From: Cohaesibacter sp.
GTDB taxonomy: Bacteria; Pseudomonadota; Alphaproteobacteria; Rhizobiales; Cohaesibacteraceae
NCBI GenBank assembly: GCA_025210795.1
Contig: JAOAQZ010000033.1
Span: forward strand, 1-46,067
Length of the DNA stretch: 46,067 bases
Reading direction: 5' to 3'
Both the position numbers and the translations under genes were made by a program. Below, piece after piece: positions 1-9,079 of this stretch. The notes beneath the pieces are model-generated. The model was not told the origin of the DNA. It made no database searches and saw only the letters and a program-made list of their open reading frames with translations. Each line of letters starts with the position of its first letter. The first letter of the stretch is position 1.

Positions 1-1387
1 CGATATTATCGCGGCGAACAGTTGCAAGCACATTGGCCGCCTGCTCCCCACCCATCACGGAAATACGGCTATTGGGCCATGAGAAAAGGAAACGCGGGCT
101 ATAAGCGCGGCCACACATACCATAATTGCCCGCCCCGTAAGAGCCACCGACAAGCACGGTAATTTTGGGCACATTGGCACAGGCAACAGCAGTCACCAGC
201 TTGGCACCATCCTTGGCAATACCGCCCGCTTCATAATCACGACCAACCATAAAGCCGGTGATATTTTGCAAGAAGAGCAACGGGATGCGGCGCTGGCAGC
301 AAAGCTCGACAAAATGCGCGCCCTTTTGCGCACTTTCAGAAAAGAGAATGCCATTATTGGCGATAATCCCAACGGGAATGCCAAAAATATGCGCAAAGCC
401 GGTCACAAGCGTTGTGCCATAGCGCGCTTTAAACTCATCAAACTCGGACCCATCAACCAAGCGGGCAATCACTTCGCGAATGTCATATTGTTTTTTAAGA
501 TCAGCAGGCACCACCCCTTCCAGCTCAGAAGGATCATAGCGTGGCTCTTTTGGCTCGCGCAGCTCGATATCAATGTCTTTGCGACGGTTGAGATTACTAA
601 CGACCGAGCGGGCAATCTCCAGCGCATGGCTATCATTAAGGGCATAATGGTCAGCCACGCCAGAAGTTTTGGTGTGCACATCAGCACCGCCCAGATCTTC
701 TGCAGAGACAACCTCGCCCGTTGCGGCCTTAACAAGCGGAGGACCTGCAAGGAAGATGGTGCCCTGCTCTTTAACGATAATGGTCTCGTCAGACATGGCA
801 GGTACATAGGCCCCACCAGCGGTGCAAGACCCCATGACAACAGCAATCTGGGGAATGCCCATGGAAGACATGGTCGCCTGATTAAAGAAGATCCGCCCGA
901 AATGCTCCTTATCAGGGAAAACCTCGGTCTGCTGAGGCAGGTTGGCCCCGCCAGAATCAACCAAATAGATACAGGGAAGATTATTTTCCTTGGCCACTTC
1001 CTGCGCACGCAGATGCTTCTTCACAGTCATGGGATAGTAAGTCCCACCCTTGATCGTCGCATCGTTACAGACGATCATGCATTCGCGGCCTTCCACACGG
1101 CCAATGCCGGTGATCAGACCCGCGCCATGAATGGCGGCATCATACATCTGATTGGCAGCCAGAGGAGACAGCTCAAGGAAAGGCGCGCCGGGGTCAAGCA
1201 ATTTCATAACGCGATCACGAGGCAGCAACTTCCCACGAGCCAGATGACGCTGACGAGCCCGCTCATTGCCACCCATGGCAGCTTCTGCCCGCTTGGCATT
1301 AAGATCATCCACCAATTCCTGCATTTCTTTTTTGTTGTTCAAAAAATCAGCAGAATCAGACCGGATTTCAGATTTGAGAACCGCCAT
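1..1387 (-). CDS. mccB: Methylcrotonyl-CoA carboxylase, carboxyltransferase (beta) subunit, 3' part cut by window edge
   Basis: The protein transfers a carboxyl group from carboxybiotin to 3-methylcrotonyl-CoA in leucine degradation, as partner of the biotinylated MccA. About 462 codons are visible; the C-terminus lies beyond position 1. The N-terminus begins [10 protein letters not shown], and the carboxyltransferase signatures [27 protein letters not shown] and [10 protein letters not shown] can be read in order. These, and the length of a roughly 535-residue family, fit MccB better than PccB, which is present separately at 24038-25570. The ATG at 1387 has an AGAGGGGG ribosome binding site a few bases upstream. 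An isovaleryl-CoA dehydrogenase gene and a LiuR-like regulator gene lie 3-5 kb away on the same strand, which supports a leucine/isovalerate role. mccA would be expected just outside the left edge. Confidence 0.9.
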   Translation of the reverse strand, partial: MAVLKSEIRSDSADFLNNKKEMQELVDDLNAKRAEAAMGGNERARQRHLARGKLLPRDRVMKLLDPGAPFLELSPLAANQMYDAAIHGAGLITGIGRVEGRECMIVCNDATIKGGTYYPMTVKKHLRAQEVAKENNLPCIYLVDSGGANLPQQTEVFPDKEHFGRIFFNQATMSSMGIPQIAVVMGSCTAGGAYVPAMSDETIIVKEQGTIFLAGPPLVKAATGEVVSAEDLGGADVHTKTSGVADHYALNDSHALEIARSVVSNLNRRKDIDIELREPKEPRYDPSELEGVVPADLKKQYDIREVIARLVDGSEFDEFKARYGTTLVTGFAHIFGIPVGIIANNGILFSESAQKGAHFVELCCQRRIPLLFLQNITGFMVGRDYEAGGIAKDGAKLVTAVACANVPKITVLVGGSYGAGNYGMCGRAYSPRFLFSWPNSRISVMGGEQAANVLATVRRDNI

Positions 1388-1736
1388 AACGCCCCCTCTT
1401 TCAATCACTTACTGGGCCAGGTCATAAAAACCATAGCCCTCCTCACCGTAAAATTTGACCCCACTATACACAACTTACGGAAAAGAATAAAGAATTTTAA
1501 AGCATCTTACGTTAACTGCTTTAGTTGTAAACACCTCAACCATCCATGACCACCAAGCAGACTAACACAGGAAAAGCATAAGAAAACAGGAGCGCAGACA
1601 AGAAGGATGTAAAACGACCACTCAAATCTGCCCCTCAGATACCAGCCTTTGCATCAGTTCGGCATTAAACAAACTGTATATCAGGCCAGATCTTCTGGAT
1701 GCCTAGCGGAACACAGCCTTGTTTAAACAATGATAC
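1388..1736. other. Intergenic region upstream of mccB
   Basis: This 349-base gap separates the rhodanese stop from the mccB start. I see no credible ORF. It contains TTACGTTAAC at 1507-1516, about 120 bases upstream of mccB. That resembles the TTACGT core in the promoter of the LiuR-like regulator (6850-6863). No confident -35/-10 pair or terminator was seen. Confidence 0.4.
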
Positions 1737-2156
1737 CTATTCTCTTCGGACCATCCCGACCGAAGTAAGCTCAACCGGGCCACCCGCTTCTTGCCAAGCC
1801 CCAAAGCCCCCTTCAATATGGGCAACGGGACTCAGCCCCATTTTCTGCATTTGCAAAGCGGCGAGAGCACTGCGCCAACCACCGGCGCAAAAGAAGATAT
1901 AGCTTTTATCCTGATCAAATATATCCCGGTGATAGGGACTGTCAGGATCAACCCAGAATTCCAACATACCGCGAGGGGCATGAATGGCACCGGGAATCCG
2001 CCCCACCTGGTCAAGCTCACGAATGTCGCGAATATCAATAAAGACATGCTGTGACGACTGCAAAAGAGGAATAGACTCGGCGGCCCCCAACGTCTCAATC
2101 TCTCGCTCCGCCTCAATCAATAGCTGTTTATATCCAACTTTAATTGTCTGCCCCAT
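1737..2156 (-). CDS. Rhodanese-like domain protein (single domain)
   Basis: This 139-residue protein has one rhodanese/sulfurtransferase fold. The CDC25-like DIRDIRE segment lies near residue 42, and the active-site loop is CAGGWR, with the persulfide-carrying cysteine and the conserved Arg of the CxxGxR pattern. The family moves sulfane sulfur from thiosulfate, glutathione persulfide or persulfidated proteins; the donor and acceptor here are unknown. There is no signal peptide, so it is probably cytoplasmic. A strong GGGGAGGTGAGG ribosome binding site precedes the ATG. The neighbouring genes on the same strand are a small membrane-protein ORF upstream, cut off by a terminator, and mccB downstream. 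No functional link to either is evident. Confidence 0.85.
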   Translation of the reverse strand: MGQTIKVGYKQLLIEAEREIETLGAAESIPLLQSSQHVFIDIRDIRELDQVGRIPGAIHAPRGMLEFWVDPDSPYHRDIFDQDKSYIFFCAGGWRSALAALQMQKMGLSPVAHIEGGFGAWQEAGGPVELTSVGMVRRE

Positions 2157-2292
2157 GCTCCCTCACCTCCCCGCAATTGGCCCTTTAAGATGCCATCGTT
2201 TGCGAGGCGAGGCAAAAAATCAAGACACCAAAATGTGAGGAAGACAAAGGCCAGTAAGGCAAAGCACGCAAAAGCATCAGACCCAAAGGGCC

Positions 2293-2323
2293 AAAAAAAA
2301 GCGCGGGTCATGCACCCACGCTT
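2293..2323 (-). terminator. Rho-independent terminator after the small ORF
   Basis: Read on the reverse strand, AAGCGTGGGT pairs with ACCCGCGCTT around a GCATG loop (2299-2323) and is followed by eight T residues. It lies 36 bases after the stop of the 28-codon ORF at 2359-2445, so a transcript is made from that strand and ends here. Confidence 0.85.
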
Positions 2324-2358
2324 GATCTTGTTCTTGTCACACCCCCAAGGGGCACTAA

Positions 2359-2445
2359 TCAGGAAGCCGCAATTGCAGCGGTTTCAAAAGCCCCAAACAG
2401 GTAAACAATGGCCAGAACAGCACCCAGTGCCAGCACGGCTTTCAT
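2359..2445 (-). CDS. Putative small membrane protein (28 aa)
   Basis: The ATG at 2445 opens a 28-residue reading frame that starts MKAVLALGAVLAIVYLFGAF and ends in a TGA. Residues 2-19 form one hydrophobic segment, so it is either a single-pass small membrane protein or a short leader-like peptide. A GGGGGG run sits just upstream of this ATG. An in-frame ATG at 2484, with GAGG four bases upstream, would give a 41-residue form, and I cannot choose between them firmly. A good terminator (2293-2323) follows on the same strand, which supports a real short transcript; this could also be a small RNA. I do not recognise the peptide. Confidence 0.45.
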   Translation of the reverse strand: MKAVLALGAVLAIVYLFGAFETAAIAAS

Positions 2446-2734
2446 TGTTACCCCCCAACAAGAAACTTCAATTTCGTTGTCCATGTAACCTCGTTCGTCC
2501 AGGACGCTTGTTAGCCGATAAATCGATACTGGAGATCGGCGCTAGAGGCCTCTTGTTAACGCCCTCGTAAGAATTAGGCAACAATTAAGGCATGCATTTA
2601 TTGCAACCCTCCCATGCGCAATCAGATGGGCTTGATATATCAAGCCTCTATCAAGCTCGTTTCCTGTGGGCTAAAGTTGGGCAACAAGGGCTTGTCCGCC
2701 CGTTTTCTGCGCTTTTTCGCATCCGGATTGAAAA
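2446..2734. other. Intergenic region between the small ORF and the DUF599 gene
   Basis: The start of the alternative 41-codon form (ATG at 2484, reverse strand) falls inside this 289-base gap. The gap must also hold the divergent promoters for the small ORF and for the gene at 2735. I could not identify convincing -35/-10 pairs. Confidence 0.3.
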
Positions 2735-3460
2735 ATGAATCAGTTGTCATCACTCGATATAGCCGCCCTCGTATGGTTTATTCTGTTCTGGGGAGGCTTT
2801 TCTTTTGTTGTTGATAGCAGCCCTTTAAAAAGGAAAACTCTTTCCTACTACATGAATCAGCATCGCATGCGCTGGATGCGCGCTCTTGCCGCCAGAGAAT
2901 TAAGAATGGTGGATACCGCCATTATCACCGGCCTGCAAAATGGCACGGCCTTTTTTGCCTCCACCTCTTTGCTGGCAATTGGTGCAGGGTTTGCACTGCT
3001 CAATTCATCGGATCTGGCGTTGCAAATCTCCCGCGATCTGGATTTACCGCTTGAAGCCACCCGTGCCTTGTGGGAAGCAAAGGTTCTGGCCCTGGTCACC
3101 CTTTATATCTATGCCTTCTTCAAATTTGGCTGGTCCTACCGCCTGTTCAACTACACATCCATCCTGATTGGTGCCTTTCCCCCTCCCGCTCAGCGAGAAA
3201 GCAAAGAGATGCAACAAGCCATCATTCAGGCCGCAGAGGCCAATTCGCTGGCCGGGCGCCATTTTAATCAGGGCCTAAGGGCGTTTTTCTTTTCATTGGG
3301 CCTATTCGCCTGGTTCATACATCCAGTGCTTTTTATGGCGGTCACCACCTATATCGGCCTTGTTTTGCTGCGTCGCCAGTTTTTCTCTCGCTCCCAAAAA
3401 ATCTCGTCCCATATGACCGAGCTGGAGGAGGCAGACATAATAAAGAGTAGCAAAAGCTGA
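2735..3460 (+). CDS. DUF599 family integral membrane protein
   Basis: This 241-residue protein matches the DUF599 pattern. Hydrophobic segment 1 (about residues 8-26) is followed by a basic stretch with YYMNQHRMRWM, and then by further hydrophobic segments near residues 68-88, 113-132 and 183-212. The segment KFGWSYRLFNY is typical of the family. The C-terminus is short, charged and probably cytoplasmic. No biochemical function has been established for DUF599 to my knowledge. The ribosome binding site is weak. The gene stands alone on the forward strand, divergent from the small ORF and 156 bases before a transporter gene, and a shared function is not implied. Confidence 0.8.
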   Translation: MNQLSSLDIAALVWFILFWGGFSFVVDSSPLKRKTLSYYMNQHRMRWMRALAARELRMVDTAIITGLQNGTAFFASTSLLAIGAGFALLNSSDLALQISRDLDLPLEATRALWEAKVLALVTLYIYAFFKFGWSYRLFNYTSILIGAFPPPAQRESKEMQQAIIQAAEANSLAGRHFNQGLRAFFFSLGLFAWFIHPVLFMAVTTYIGLVLLRRQFFSRSQKISSHMTELEEADIIKSSKS

Positions 3461-3616
3461 CAGGCGTAAATGGATATTTGACCTCTCTTGCCAATCAAGG
3501 CAGGATGGATTGCTTTCCCTATGCGATTTCGCTTTCTAATGCCGCAACATATCCTTGCATTTGGCTAACCGGCGAAAGGCGCAACCAATATCAGCCCAAG
3601 CCATCACAGGACGATT

Positions 3617-4537
3617 ATGACTGATGCCATCCGCAAACCGACAGTGCCCGATATTGCCGGACTTCTTTTCCTGACCATTGTCTGGGCATCAGCATTTCTG
3701 GCCATCAAGGTCGCGGTGCCGCAAACCGGTCCGGTATGGCTGGCCACCATTCGTGTGGTCATCGGCTTTCTGGTCTTGCTGCCATGGGCGCTTTATCGCG
3801 GCATCATCCTGCCCAAAGGCTTAAAGGCTTGGCTTGTCATCCTGTTTTTCTCCGCTCTTAATGTCACCGTTCCTTTTTTGCTGATTTCCTGGGCGGAGCT
3901 GACCATCAGCGCCGGGGTTACCTCACTTCTTCTTGGGTCAGGCCCCTTGCTTGCCCTGATCCTTGCCCATTTCACCACAGATGACGACAAGATAAGCTGG
4001 CCAAAACTGCTTGCCATTGCCTTTGGCTTTACCGGCATTGCGCTTGTTGTTGGCGGGCAAGCGCTTGATGATGTGGGCAATACCGCCCTTCTCTCGCTGG
4101 GGGCGGTCCTGCTGGCATCGCTCTGCTACGCCTTATCGGGGGCACTTGTTCGCAAAATCACCGACATTCCGCCCACCCGCCTTGCAACGCTCGTTCTCGG
4201 GCTTTGCAGCATCCAGCTTCTTGTCTTGGGATTTTCAGGCGGTCTGCCGGACTTTTCTCAGGTTGACCAAAAAGCCTGGATCAGCCTTCTCTATCTAGGC
4301 CTACTCCCCACCGGCGCTGCCACCATCCTGCGCTATATTCTTATCCGCACCGTTGGCGCCAGCTTCTTTGCACTGGGGCTTAATATGATTCCCGTCTTTG
4401 GTGTCATTCTCGGAGCTATCGTCCTGTCAGAAAGTGTGGGGCTTGAAATCTGGGGAGCGTTGGCACTGATCGTCACGGGCCTCTTCATCTCCCGCATTCC
4501 AGCAGGCAAAAAGCCCTCAGCTGATACAGCACGCTAG
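3617..4537 (+). CDS. DMT-superfamily (EamA) transporter
   Basis: This 306-residue protein has about ten transmembrane helices arranged as two EamA repeats, covering roughly residues 13-145 and 160-293. It opens with the family-typical LLFLTIVWASAFLAIKVAV segment. Members export amino acids, drugs or other metabolites through the inner membrane; the substrate cannot be read from the sequence. The ATG at 3617 follows a weak ACAGGACG ribosome binding site. The gene is convergent with the isovaleryl-CoA dehydrogenase gene and has no obvious operon partner. Confidence 0.85.
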   Translation: MTDAIRKPTVPDIAGLLFLTIVWASAFLAIKVAVPQTGPVWLATIRVVIGFLVLLPWALYRGIILPKGLKAWLVILFFSALNVTVPFLLISWAELTISAGVTSLLLGSGPLLALILAHFTTDDDKISWPKLLAIAFGFTGIALVVGGQALDDVGNTALLSLGAVLLASLCYALSGALVRKITDIPPTRLATLVLGLCSIQLLVLGFSGGLPDFSQVDQKAWISLLYLGLLPTGAATILRYILIRTVGASFFALGLNMIPVFGVILGAIVLSESVGLEIWGALALIVTGLFISRIPAGKKPSADTAR

Positions 4538-4565
4538 CCCTTTCCCTTGCCCGGAAAAAGGCAAC

Positions 4566-4589
4566 AAAAAAGGCCGGACAAGCCGACCT
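4566..4589 (-). terminator. Rho-independent terminator downstream of ivd
   Basis: On the reverse strand AGGTCGG pairs with CCGGCCT (one G-T pair) around CTTGT and runs into six T residues. It lies about 120 bases beyond the ivd stop and should end the regulator-thioesterase-ivd transcript. Confidence 0.7.
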
Positions 4590-4710
4590 GAAGATGAGGA
4601 GGAACTGATATCCTATTGTTATTTATCGGGGGGATATCATTTTCTGGGAGAGAGCGTGTGCAGCAAGACCATACCCCGCTGCACACTTATGACAGGAAAG
4701 CCAAATCGCC

Positions 4711-5877
4711 TTAAGCTGTTGCGTTAAACAGCTCGCGGCCGATTAGCATCCGGCGGATCTCGGACGTGCCAGCGCCAATTTCATAAAGCTTGGCATCGCG
4801 CAGAAGACGACCGGTTGCATATTCGTTGATGTAACCATTACCGCCCAAAATCTGGATGGCGTCCAGCGCCATTTGCGTTGCCTTTTCAGCAGAGATCAAA
4901 ATCGCACCAGCAGCATCCTGACGGGTGGTCTCACCCCGATCACATGCTTGCGCAACCTGATAAACATAAGAGCGGCAGGCATTCATATTCACATACATGT
5001 CAGCAATTTTGCCCTGCATAAGCTGGAAGGTGCCGATCGGCTTACCGAACTGCTCACGCTCATGGATGTAAGGCATAACAATGTCCATGCAGGCCTGCAT
5101 AATGCCCAGAGGGCCGCCTGACAATACGGTGCGCTCATAATCAAGGCCGGACATCAAAACGCGAACGCCTTTATTCAGTTCACCAACCACATTCTCGGCG
5201 GGCACTTCGCAATTTTCAAAAACCAGCTCACCAGTGGTAGAGCCGCGCATGCCCAGCTTGTCCAGCTTCTGGGCAACTTTAAAGCCCGGCATGTCCTTTT
5301 CAATCAGAAAAGTGGTGATGCCTTTTGGACCGGCTTCCGGATCGGTTTTTGCGTAAACCAAAAGAACATCAGCATCCGGCGCGTTGGTGATCCACATTTT
5401 GGAGCCATTCAGAACGTAATGATCGCCTTTTTTCTCGGCCCGCAGCTTCATGGAGACCACATCAGAGCCAGCACCCGGCTCGGACATAGCAAGAGAGCCA
5501 ACATGCTCACCTGAAATCAGCTTGGGCAGATATTTTTCTTTCTGCGCTTTGGTGCCGTTCCGGTTCAGCTGGTTGATACACAGATTGGAATGCGCACCAT
5601 AAGACAGACCAACAGAGGCAGAAGCGCGGGAGATTTCTTCAACCGCAATCACATGCTCCAGATAGCCCATGCCAGCGCCGCCAAATTCTTCCGGCACTGT
5701 AATACCAAGAAGACCCATATCACCCATCTTGTTCCAGATTTCGCGCGGGAAGGCATCATTTTTATCAATATCAGCCGCAATAGGCGCAAGTTCATCGGCG
5801 GCAAAAGCTGCAACCGCGTCGCGCAACATATCGGCGGTTTCGCCCAAATTGAAATTGAACATCAGACCACTCATCAT
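4711..5877 (-). CDS. ivd: Isovaleryl-CoA dehydrogenase
   Basis: This FAD enzyme oxidises isovaleryl-CoA to 3-methylcrotonyl-CoA, the step before methylcrotonyl-CoA carboxylase (mccB at the left edge). The 388 residues have the full acyl-CoA dehydrogenase layout: an N-terminal helical domain, the [10 protein letters not shown] and MWITNA FAD/substrate motifs near residues 131-175, and a C-terminal helical domain with ILGGNGY and [11 protein letters not shown]. The catalytic base sits in [11 protein letters not shown] (Glu248), the position used by isovaleryl-CoA dehydrogenases rather than the later one used by short- and medium-chain enzymes. Two ATGs lie in tandem. The second (5874) is better spaced from GGAG, so the first residue is uncertain. 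It is the last gene of a unit with the thioesterase and the LiuR-like regulator. Confidence 0.92.
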   Translation of the reverse strand: MMSGLMFNFNLGETADMLRDAVAAFAADELAPIAADIDKNDAFPREIWNKMGDMGLLGITVPEEFGGAGMGYLEHVIAVEEISRASASVGLSYGAHSNLCINQLNRNGTKAQKEKYLPKLISGEHVGSLAMSEPGAGSDVVSMKLRAEKKGDHYVLNGSKMWITNAPDADVLLVYAKTDPEAGPKGITTFLIEKDMPGFKVAQKLDKLGMRGSTTGELVFENCEVPAENVVGELNKGVRVLMSGLDYERTVLSGGPLGIMQACMDIVMPYIHEREQFGKPIGTFQLMQGKIADMYVNMNACRSYVYQVAQACDRGETTRQDAAGAILISAEKATQMALDAIQILGGNGYINEYATGRLLRDAKLYEIGAGTSEIRRMLIGRELFNATA

Positions 5878-5957
5878 ATTCTCCGTCTGTCTTCTAGCCG
5901 CCTGGTCCCGCCAAGGCCGCCCATCTGTTTCTTTGTAAGTCTAAAAAAGGACAGCCC

Positions 5958-6404
5958 TTACGGCTCGAGCCCCTCAGCCCGCACCATTGTAAAAAGTCCT
6001 GTGGCAACATGGATTTCGCTATCATCTTGATAGGCATAGACATCGCCGCGGCAGATGGTCAGCATCTTGCCCGGCTTTAAAACCCGCCCCTTGGCAACAA
6101 GTTTGCTGCCTTGGGCCGGATTTAAAAGATTGATCTTGAATTCGCTGGTAAGAACACCGTCTCCCACACCAAAAAGGGAGAAAGCCGCATAGCCTGCAGC
6201 ACTGTCTGCGATGGTTGTGGTCACGCCAGCATGGAAAAAGCCATGCTGCTGCTGCAACCCATCGCGCGCCGTAAGAGTGATGTCCACTTCACCCGGCGCA
6301 ATATGCGTAATCTCGCCGCCAAGCATTTCCAAAAAGCTCTGCTTACCAAAACTGGCCAGCACCCGCTCCTTAAAATTGCTCGCTCTTGCTTCAAATTGAG
6401 CCAA
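5958..6404 (-). CDS. PaaI-type hotdog-fold thioesterase
   Basis: This 148-residue protein carries the PaaI/hotdog signature: HGFFHAGVTTTIADSAAGYA near residues 54-73 and a following FKINLLNPA strand. Such enzymes hydrolyse acyl-CoA thioesters, often to relieve toxic CoA intermediates. It lies between the LiuR-like regulator (33-base gap) and ivd (80-base gap) on the same strand. It therefore probably acts on a branched-chain or methyl-branched acyl-CoA of leucine breakdown; that substrate is an inference from position. No signal peptide is present. Confidence 0.82.
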   Translation of the reverse strand: MAQFEARASNFKERVLASFGKQSFLEMLGGEITHIAPGEVDITLTARDGLQQQHGFFHAGVTTTIADSAAGYAAFSLFGVGDGVLTSEFKINLLNPAQGSKLVAKGRVLKPGKMLTICRGDVYAYQDDSEIHVATGLFTMVRAEGLEP

Positions 6405-6437
6405 GTCCCCTCCCCAGGACTTACACCATCAGCTTGA

Positions 6438-6818
6438 TCAGTCGCCTAATTCTGACAAACGGGTGCGGCAACTATCCTCCACCGCATCCAGCTCGGCGAT
6501 TGTTTCTTCAATATCGACCAGCTTCTGGCGCAGGTCCTTTCTGCGCGCGTCAATTTTCTCCATCAGCATGGTGAGCTGTCCAGCTTCACCAGGAGGTTGG
6601 CGATACATGTCAATCACTTCGCTAATCTCACCCAGAGAAAGCCCAAGCCGCTTGCCCCGCAAGATAAGCTTAAGCCGTGTCCGGTCACTGGGACGATACA
6701 GCCGCTGCCGTCCACGTCGCACGGGTTTAATCAGGCCTTCATCTTCATAAAAGCGCAAGGTGCGAGTGGTGAGCCCAAACTCATGGGTCAGCTCAGTAAT
6801 TGTCAGATAGTCAGCCAT
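6438..6818 (-). CDS. liuR: MerR-family regulator, LiuR-like (leucine/isovalerate utilisation)
   Basis: This 126-residue MerR-type protein has a helix-turn-helix at residues 5-25 (TITELTHEFGLTTRTLRFYEDEGL), a wing and LKLILRGKRLGLSLGEI, followed by a coiled-coil dimerisation helix. It lacks the cysteine-rich end of metal-sensing MerR proteins. The arrangement closely resembles LiuR, which controls branched-chain acid catabolism in proteobacteria. Its position directly upstream of a thioesterase and ivd agrees. The start has a GGAGGTTGA ribosome binding site. A well-formed promoter 20-50 bases upstream carries a TTACGTAA-containing element inside its spacer, which suggests autoregulation. The effector is not visible in the sequence. 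Confidence 0.78.
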   Translation of the reverse strand: MADYLTITELTHEFGLTTRTLRFYEDEGLIKPVRRGRQRLYRPSDRTRLKLILRGKRLGLSLGEISEVIDMYRQPPGEAGQLTMLMEKIDARRKDLRQKLVDIEETIAELDAVEDSCRTRLSELGD

Positions 6819-6834
6819 TCAACCTCCGGCCTCA

Positions 6835-6863
6835 ATTAAATATACCTATTACGTAAAAGTCAA
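6835..6863 (-). promoter_or_regulatory. Sigma-70-type promoter of the liuR-thioesterase-ivd unit with internal TTACGT element
   Basis: On the reverse strand TTGACT (6858-6863) and TTTAAT (6835-6840) are separated by exactly 17 bases. Both match the housekeeping consensus at five of six positions. The spacer holds TTTACGTAATAGG, with CTATT...AATAG arms flanking it, a plausible regulator site. Transcription would start only about ten bases before the ribosome binding region. Confidence 0.6.
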
Positions 6864-6925
6864 TAGCGATATATTTATCAATAAATATCAATAAATTATC
6901 GGATTTGACCCTAATTCAAACAGAA

Positions 6926-7348
6926 TCACAAGGGGTCGTTGGGCCAAATGCCCGCCGTCCCCAGTTCCACCACATTGTCAAATGGATCCCTGAAATAAAG
7001 GCTCGTGCCCCCGCCGGGCCATTCCACTCGGCTTTCAAGCGCGATCTTATGGCCCTCTAAATGCTCAATCCATGCATCAATGGTGTCAATGGCAATCCGA
7101 AAAGCAAAATGCCCAGGCCCATCGGCGCGATGCCCCGGCACCAAAGCTCCTCTTACCATAACATCCTCGTCACAAGCCCCGCGCAGGCACACCAACAACG
7201 CTTGCGTCGGTGCCACGTCATAGGCCGAGACACGCGCCCCTTCCATCATCCGCGTCAAGCCAAGCACCCCATGATAGAAATCATGAGCCTGCTCCATGTC
7301 ATCAACATAGACGGGCGTTTCCAGCACAGAGAGAATCTGTGGTCCCAA
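6926..7348 (-). CDS. VOC (glyoxalase/bleomycin resistance) superfamily protein
   Basis: The protein has the paired beta-alpha-beta-beta-beta fold signature of vicinal oxygen chelate proteins: LETPVYVDDMEQAHDFYHGVLGL at the start, GHFAFRI in the middle and SLYFRDPFDNVVELG at the end. The His of GHFAF and the Glu of VVELG are the likely metal ligands. I chose the TTG at 7348, which has TGGGAGGGGG immediately upstream, giving about 140 residues. A TTG at 7402 would give 158 residues but has no ribosome binding site. The reaction is not predictable. It lies upstream of the LiuR-like regulator on the same strand, separated from it by that gene's own promoter. Confidence 0.78.
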   Translation of the reverse strand: MGPQILSVLETPVYVDDMEQAHDFYHGVLGLTRMMEGARVSAYDVAPTQALLVCLRGACDEDVMVRGALVPGHRADGPGHFAFRIAIDTIDAWIEHLEGHKIALESRVEWPGGGTSLYFRDPFDNVVELGTAGIWPNDPL

Positions 7349-7466
7349 AGCCCCCTCCCAATTGCGTTTCAAAGTCCATTTAGACCTTGATATTAAACGC
7401 AAATGCGAAAGACAGCAACGTAAGGGGAAGTCAATAATTCGTCATAGTGGGAAAGAGAAGACTGCG

Positions 7467-8873
7467 TCAAATTAATGCAAACCACCAAGCCGCCAAGCCA
7501 AGGAAGGCGAAAAAGCCGATCACATCAGTGACGGTGGTAATAAACACACTGGAAGCCACAGCTGGATCCGCTCCCAGTTTTTCTAGCCCAAGCGGGATCA
7601 AAATGCCCGAAACGCCAGCAAAAAACAGATTGATGATAAGGGCGATACCAATCACCAGCCCAAGGTCGATATTCCCGAACCAAAGGCCTGCAATGCCGCC
7701 AACAATCACCGCAAAGGCCGCGCCATTAACGAGCGCTACCATCACCTCACGCGAGACAACCCGCATCATATTAAAGCTGTCAATTTCCTGAGTAGCCAAA
7801 GCCCTTACCGCAACGGTCATGGTCTGGGTCGCCGCATTTCCCCCCATGGAGGCGACGATGGGCATAAGCACCGCCAGCGCCACCATTTGCTCAATGGTGG
7901 TATCAAACAAGGCAATCACCCAAGAGGCAAAAACCGCTGTCAGCAAATTGACCGCAAGCCACGTAAAGCGCGAACGCACCGTCTCGAACACCGTATCGGT
8001 AATCTCTTCGTCGCCCACACCGCCCAAACGTTTGATGTCCTCTTCTGCCTCTTCATTGATCACATCAACAATGTCATCAATGGTGAGTACGCCCACAAGG
8101 CGTTCACTTTCATCCACCACGGCTGCTGACAGCAAGTCATAGCGCTCAAACAGGCGCGATGCTTCTTCCTGATCTTCTTCCGCAGTCACATAATGGCGCA
8201 TCTCATCCATGATTTCAGAAATCTTGGTGGGACGGCGCGAGCGCAGCAACGTATCCAGCGAGACCGACCCCAGCAGACGATGAGCGGGATCAATCACAAA
8301 GATCTGGTTGAACTCATCAGGCAGATCAATGGTTTCGCGCATGTAATCAATGGTCTGACCAACGGTCCAAAAGGGAGCAACCGCGATGAACTCGGTTTGC
8401 ATCCGGCGGCCGGCAGAATCTTCAGGATAATCCAGACTGCGCTTAAGCTGGATGCGCTCCATATCAGGAAGCTGGGCGAGGATCTCTTCGCGATCCTCTT
8501 CTTCCATATCTTCCAGAATGCTGACCGCATCATCGCTATCAAGATCGCGAACCCCTTCCGCAACCATATCATTGGGAAGGGCATCAACAATCTTGAGGCG
8601 AAGGGAATCATCAAGCTCGGTCAGAGCTGTAAAATCAAAGTCTTCAGCAAGCAGATCAAGAAAGGCCTGACGATCTCTGGGCCCCAGGGCCTCGATCAGA
8701 TCGCCCATATCCGCTTCATGCAGATCTTGCGTCAGCTCAAGCAGATGCTCGCGATCTTCGCGCTCAATGGCTTCTTCAACTTGATCAAAGAATTCCTGTG
8801 CAATCAAACCGCGCTCATCGCGCACGTCCAGCTCAGGGGACAGGGGACTGTCTGTTGGAATTTCGTCCTGCAT
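7467..8873 (-). CDS. mgtE: Magnesium transporter MgtE
   Basis: This 468-residue protein shows the whole MgtE order: an acidic N-terminal superhelical domain (about residues 25-140), a CBS pair (about 145-265) and five transmembrane helices (about 290-468). The pore helix contains the PIVASMGGNAATQTM motif. It is a Mg2+ channel of the inner membrane, gated by cytosolic Mg2+ bound between the CBS and N domains. The ATG at 8873 follows GGGGAGGTGG. It appears to be a single-gene unit. No recognisable Mg2+ riboswitch was seen upstream, where 8874-9079 holds only an imperfect hairpin around GAAAGAGCAC. Confidence 0.92.
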   Translation of the reverse strand: MQDEIPTDSPLSPELDVRDERGLIAQEFFDQVEEAIEREDREHLLELTQDLHEADMGDLIEALGPRDRQAFLDLLAEDFDFTALTELDDSLRLKIVDALPNDMVAEGVRDLDSDDAVSILEDMEEEDREEILAQLPDMERIQLKRSLDYPEDSAGRRMQTEFIAVAPFWTVGQTIDYMRETIDLPDEFNQIFVIDPAHRLLGSVSLDTLLRSRRPTKISEIMDEMRHYVTAEEDQEEASRLFERYDLLSAAVVDESERLVGVLTIDDIVDVINEEAEEDIKRLGGVGDEEITDTVFETVRSRFTWLAVNLLTAVFASWVIALFDTTIEQMVALAVLMPIVASMGGNAATQTMTVAVRALATQEIDSFNMMRVVSREVMVALVNGAAFAVIVGGIAGLWFGNIDLGLVIGIALIINLFFAGVSGILIPLGLEKLGADPAVASSVFITTVTDVIGFFAFLGLAAWWFALI

Positions 8874-9079
8874 CCACCTCCCCTTTCTGGCTATTGATTC
8901 ACCGTTAGCTCTTCTTGTGCCCGAAAGAGCACGGGTATCGCAAGCCTGTTTTACCCAAGGCCGCGATTTTCAAGCACAAATGGGCTAAATGGCATCATTC
9001 CCACCCTCGCGTGACGAATGAATGACGCAGATAGGCCGCCCACTCATATGGCAGTTTTCTCCCCAAAAAGCTGAACCTT

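Noticed and set aside
266..1549. 427-codon forward ORF opposite mccB
   Set aside because: It lies antisense to clear carboxyltransferase motifs, has no recognisable domain and no ribosome binding site.
8874..9079. Possible Mg2+ riboswitch upstream of mgtE
   Set aside because: Only an imperfect hairpin around GAAAGAGCAC is visible. I could not match the multi-stem layout of known Mg2+-sensing leaders.
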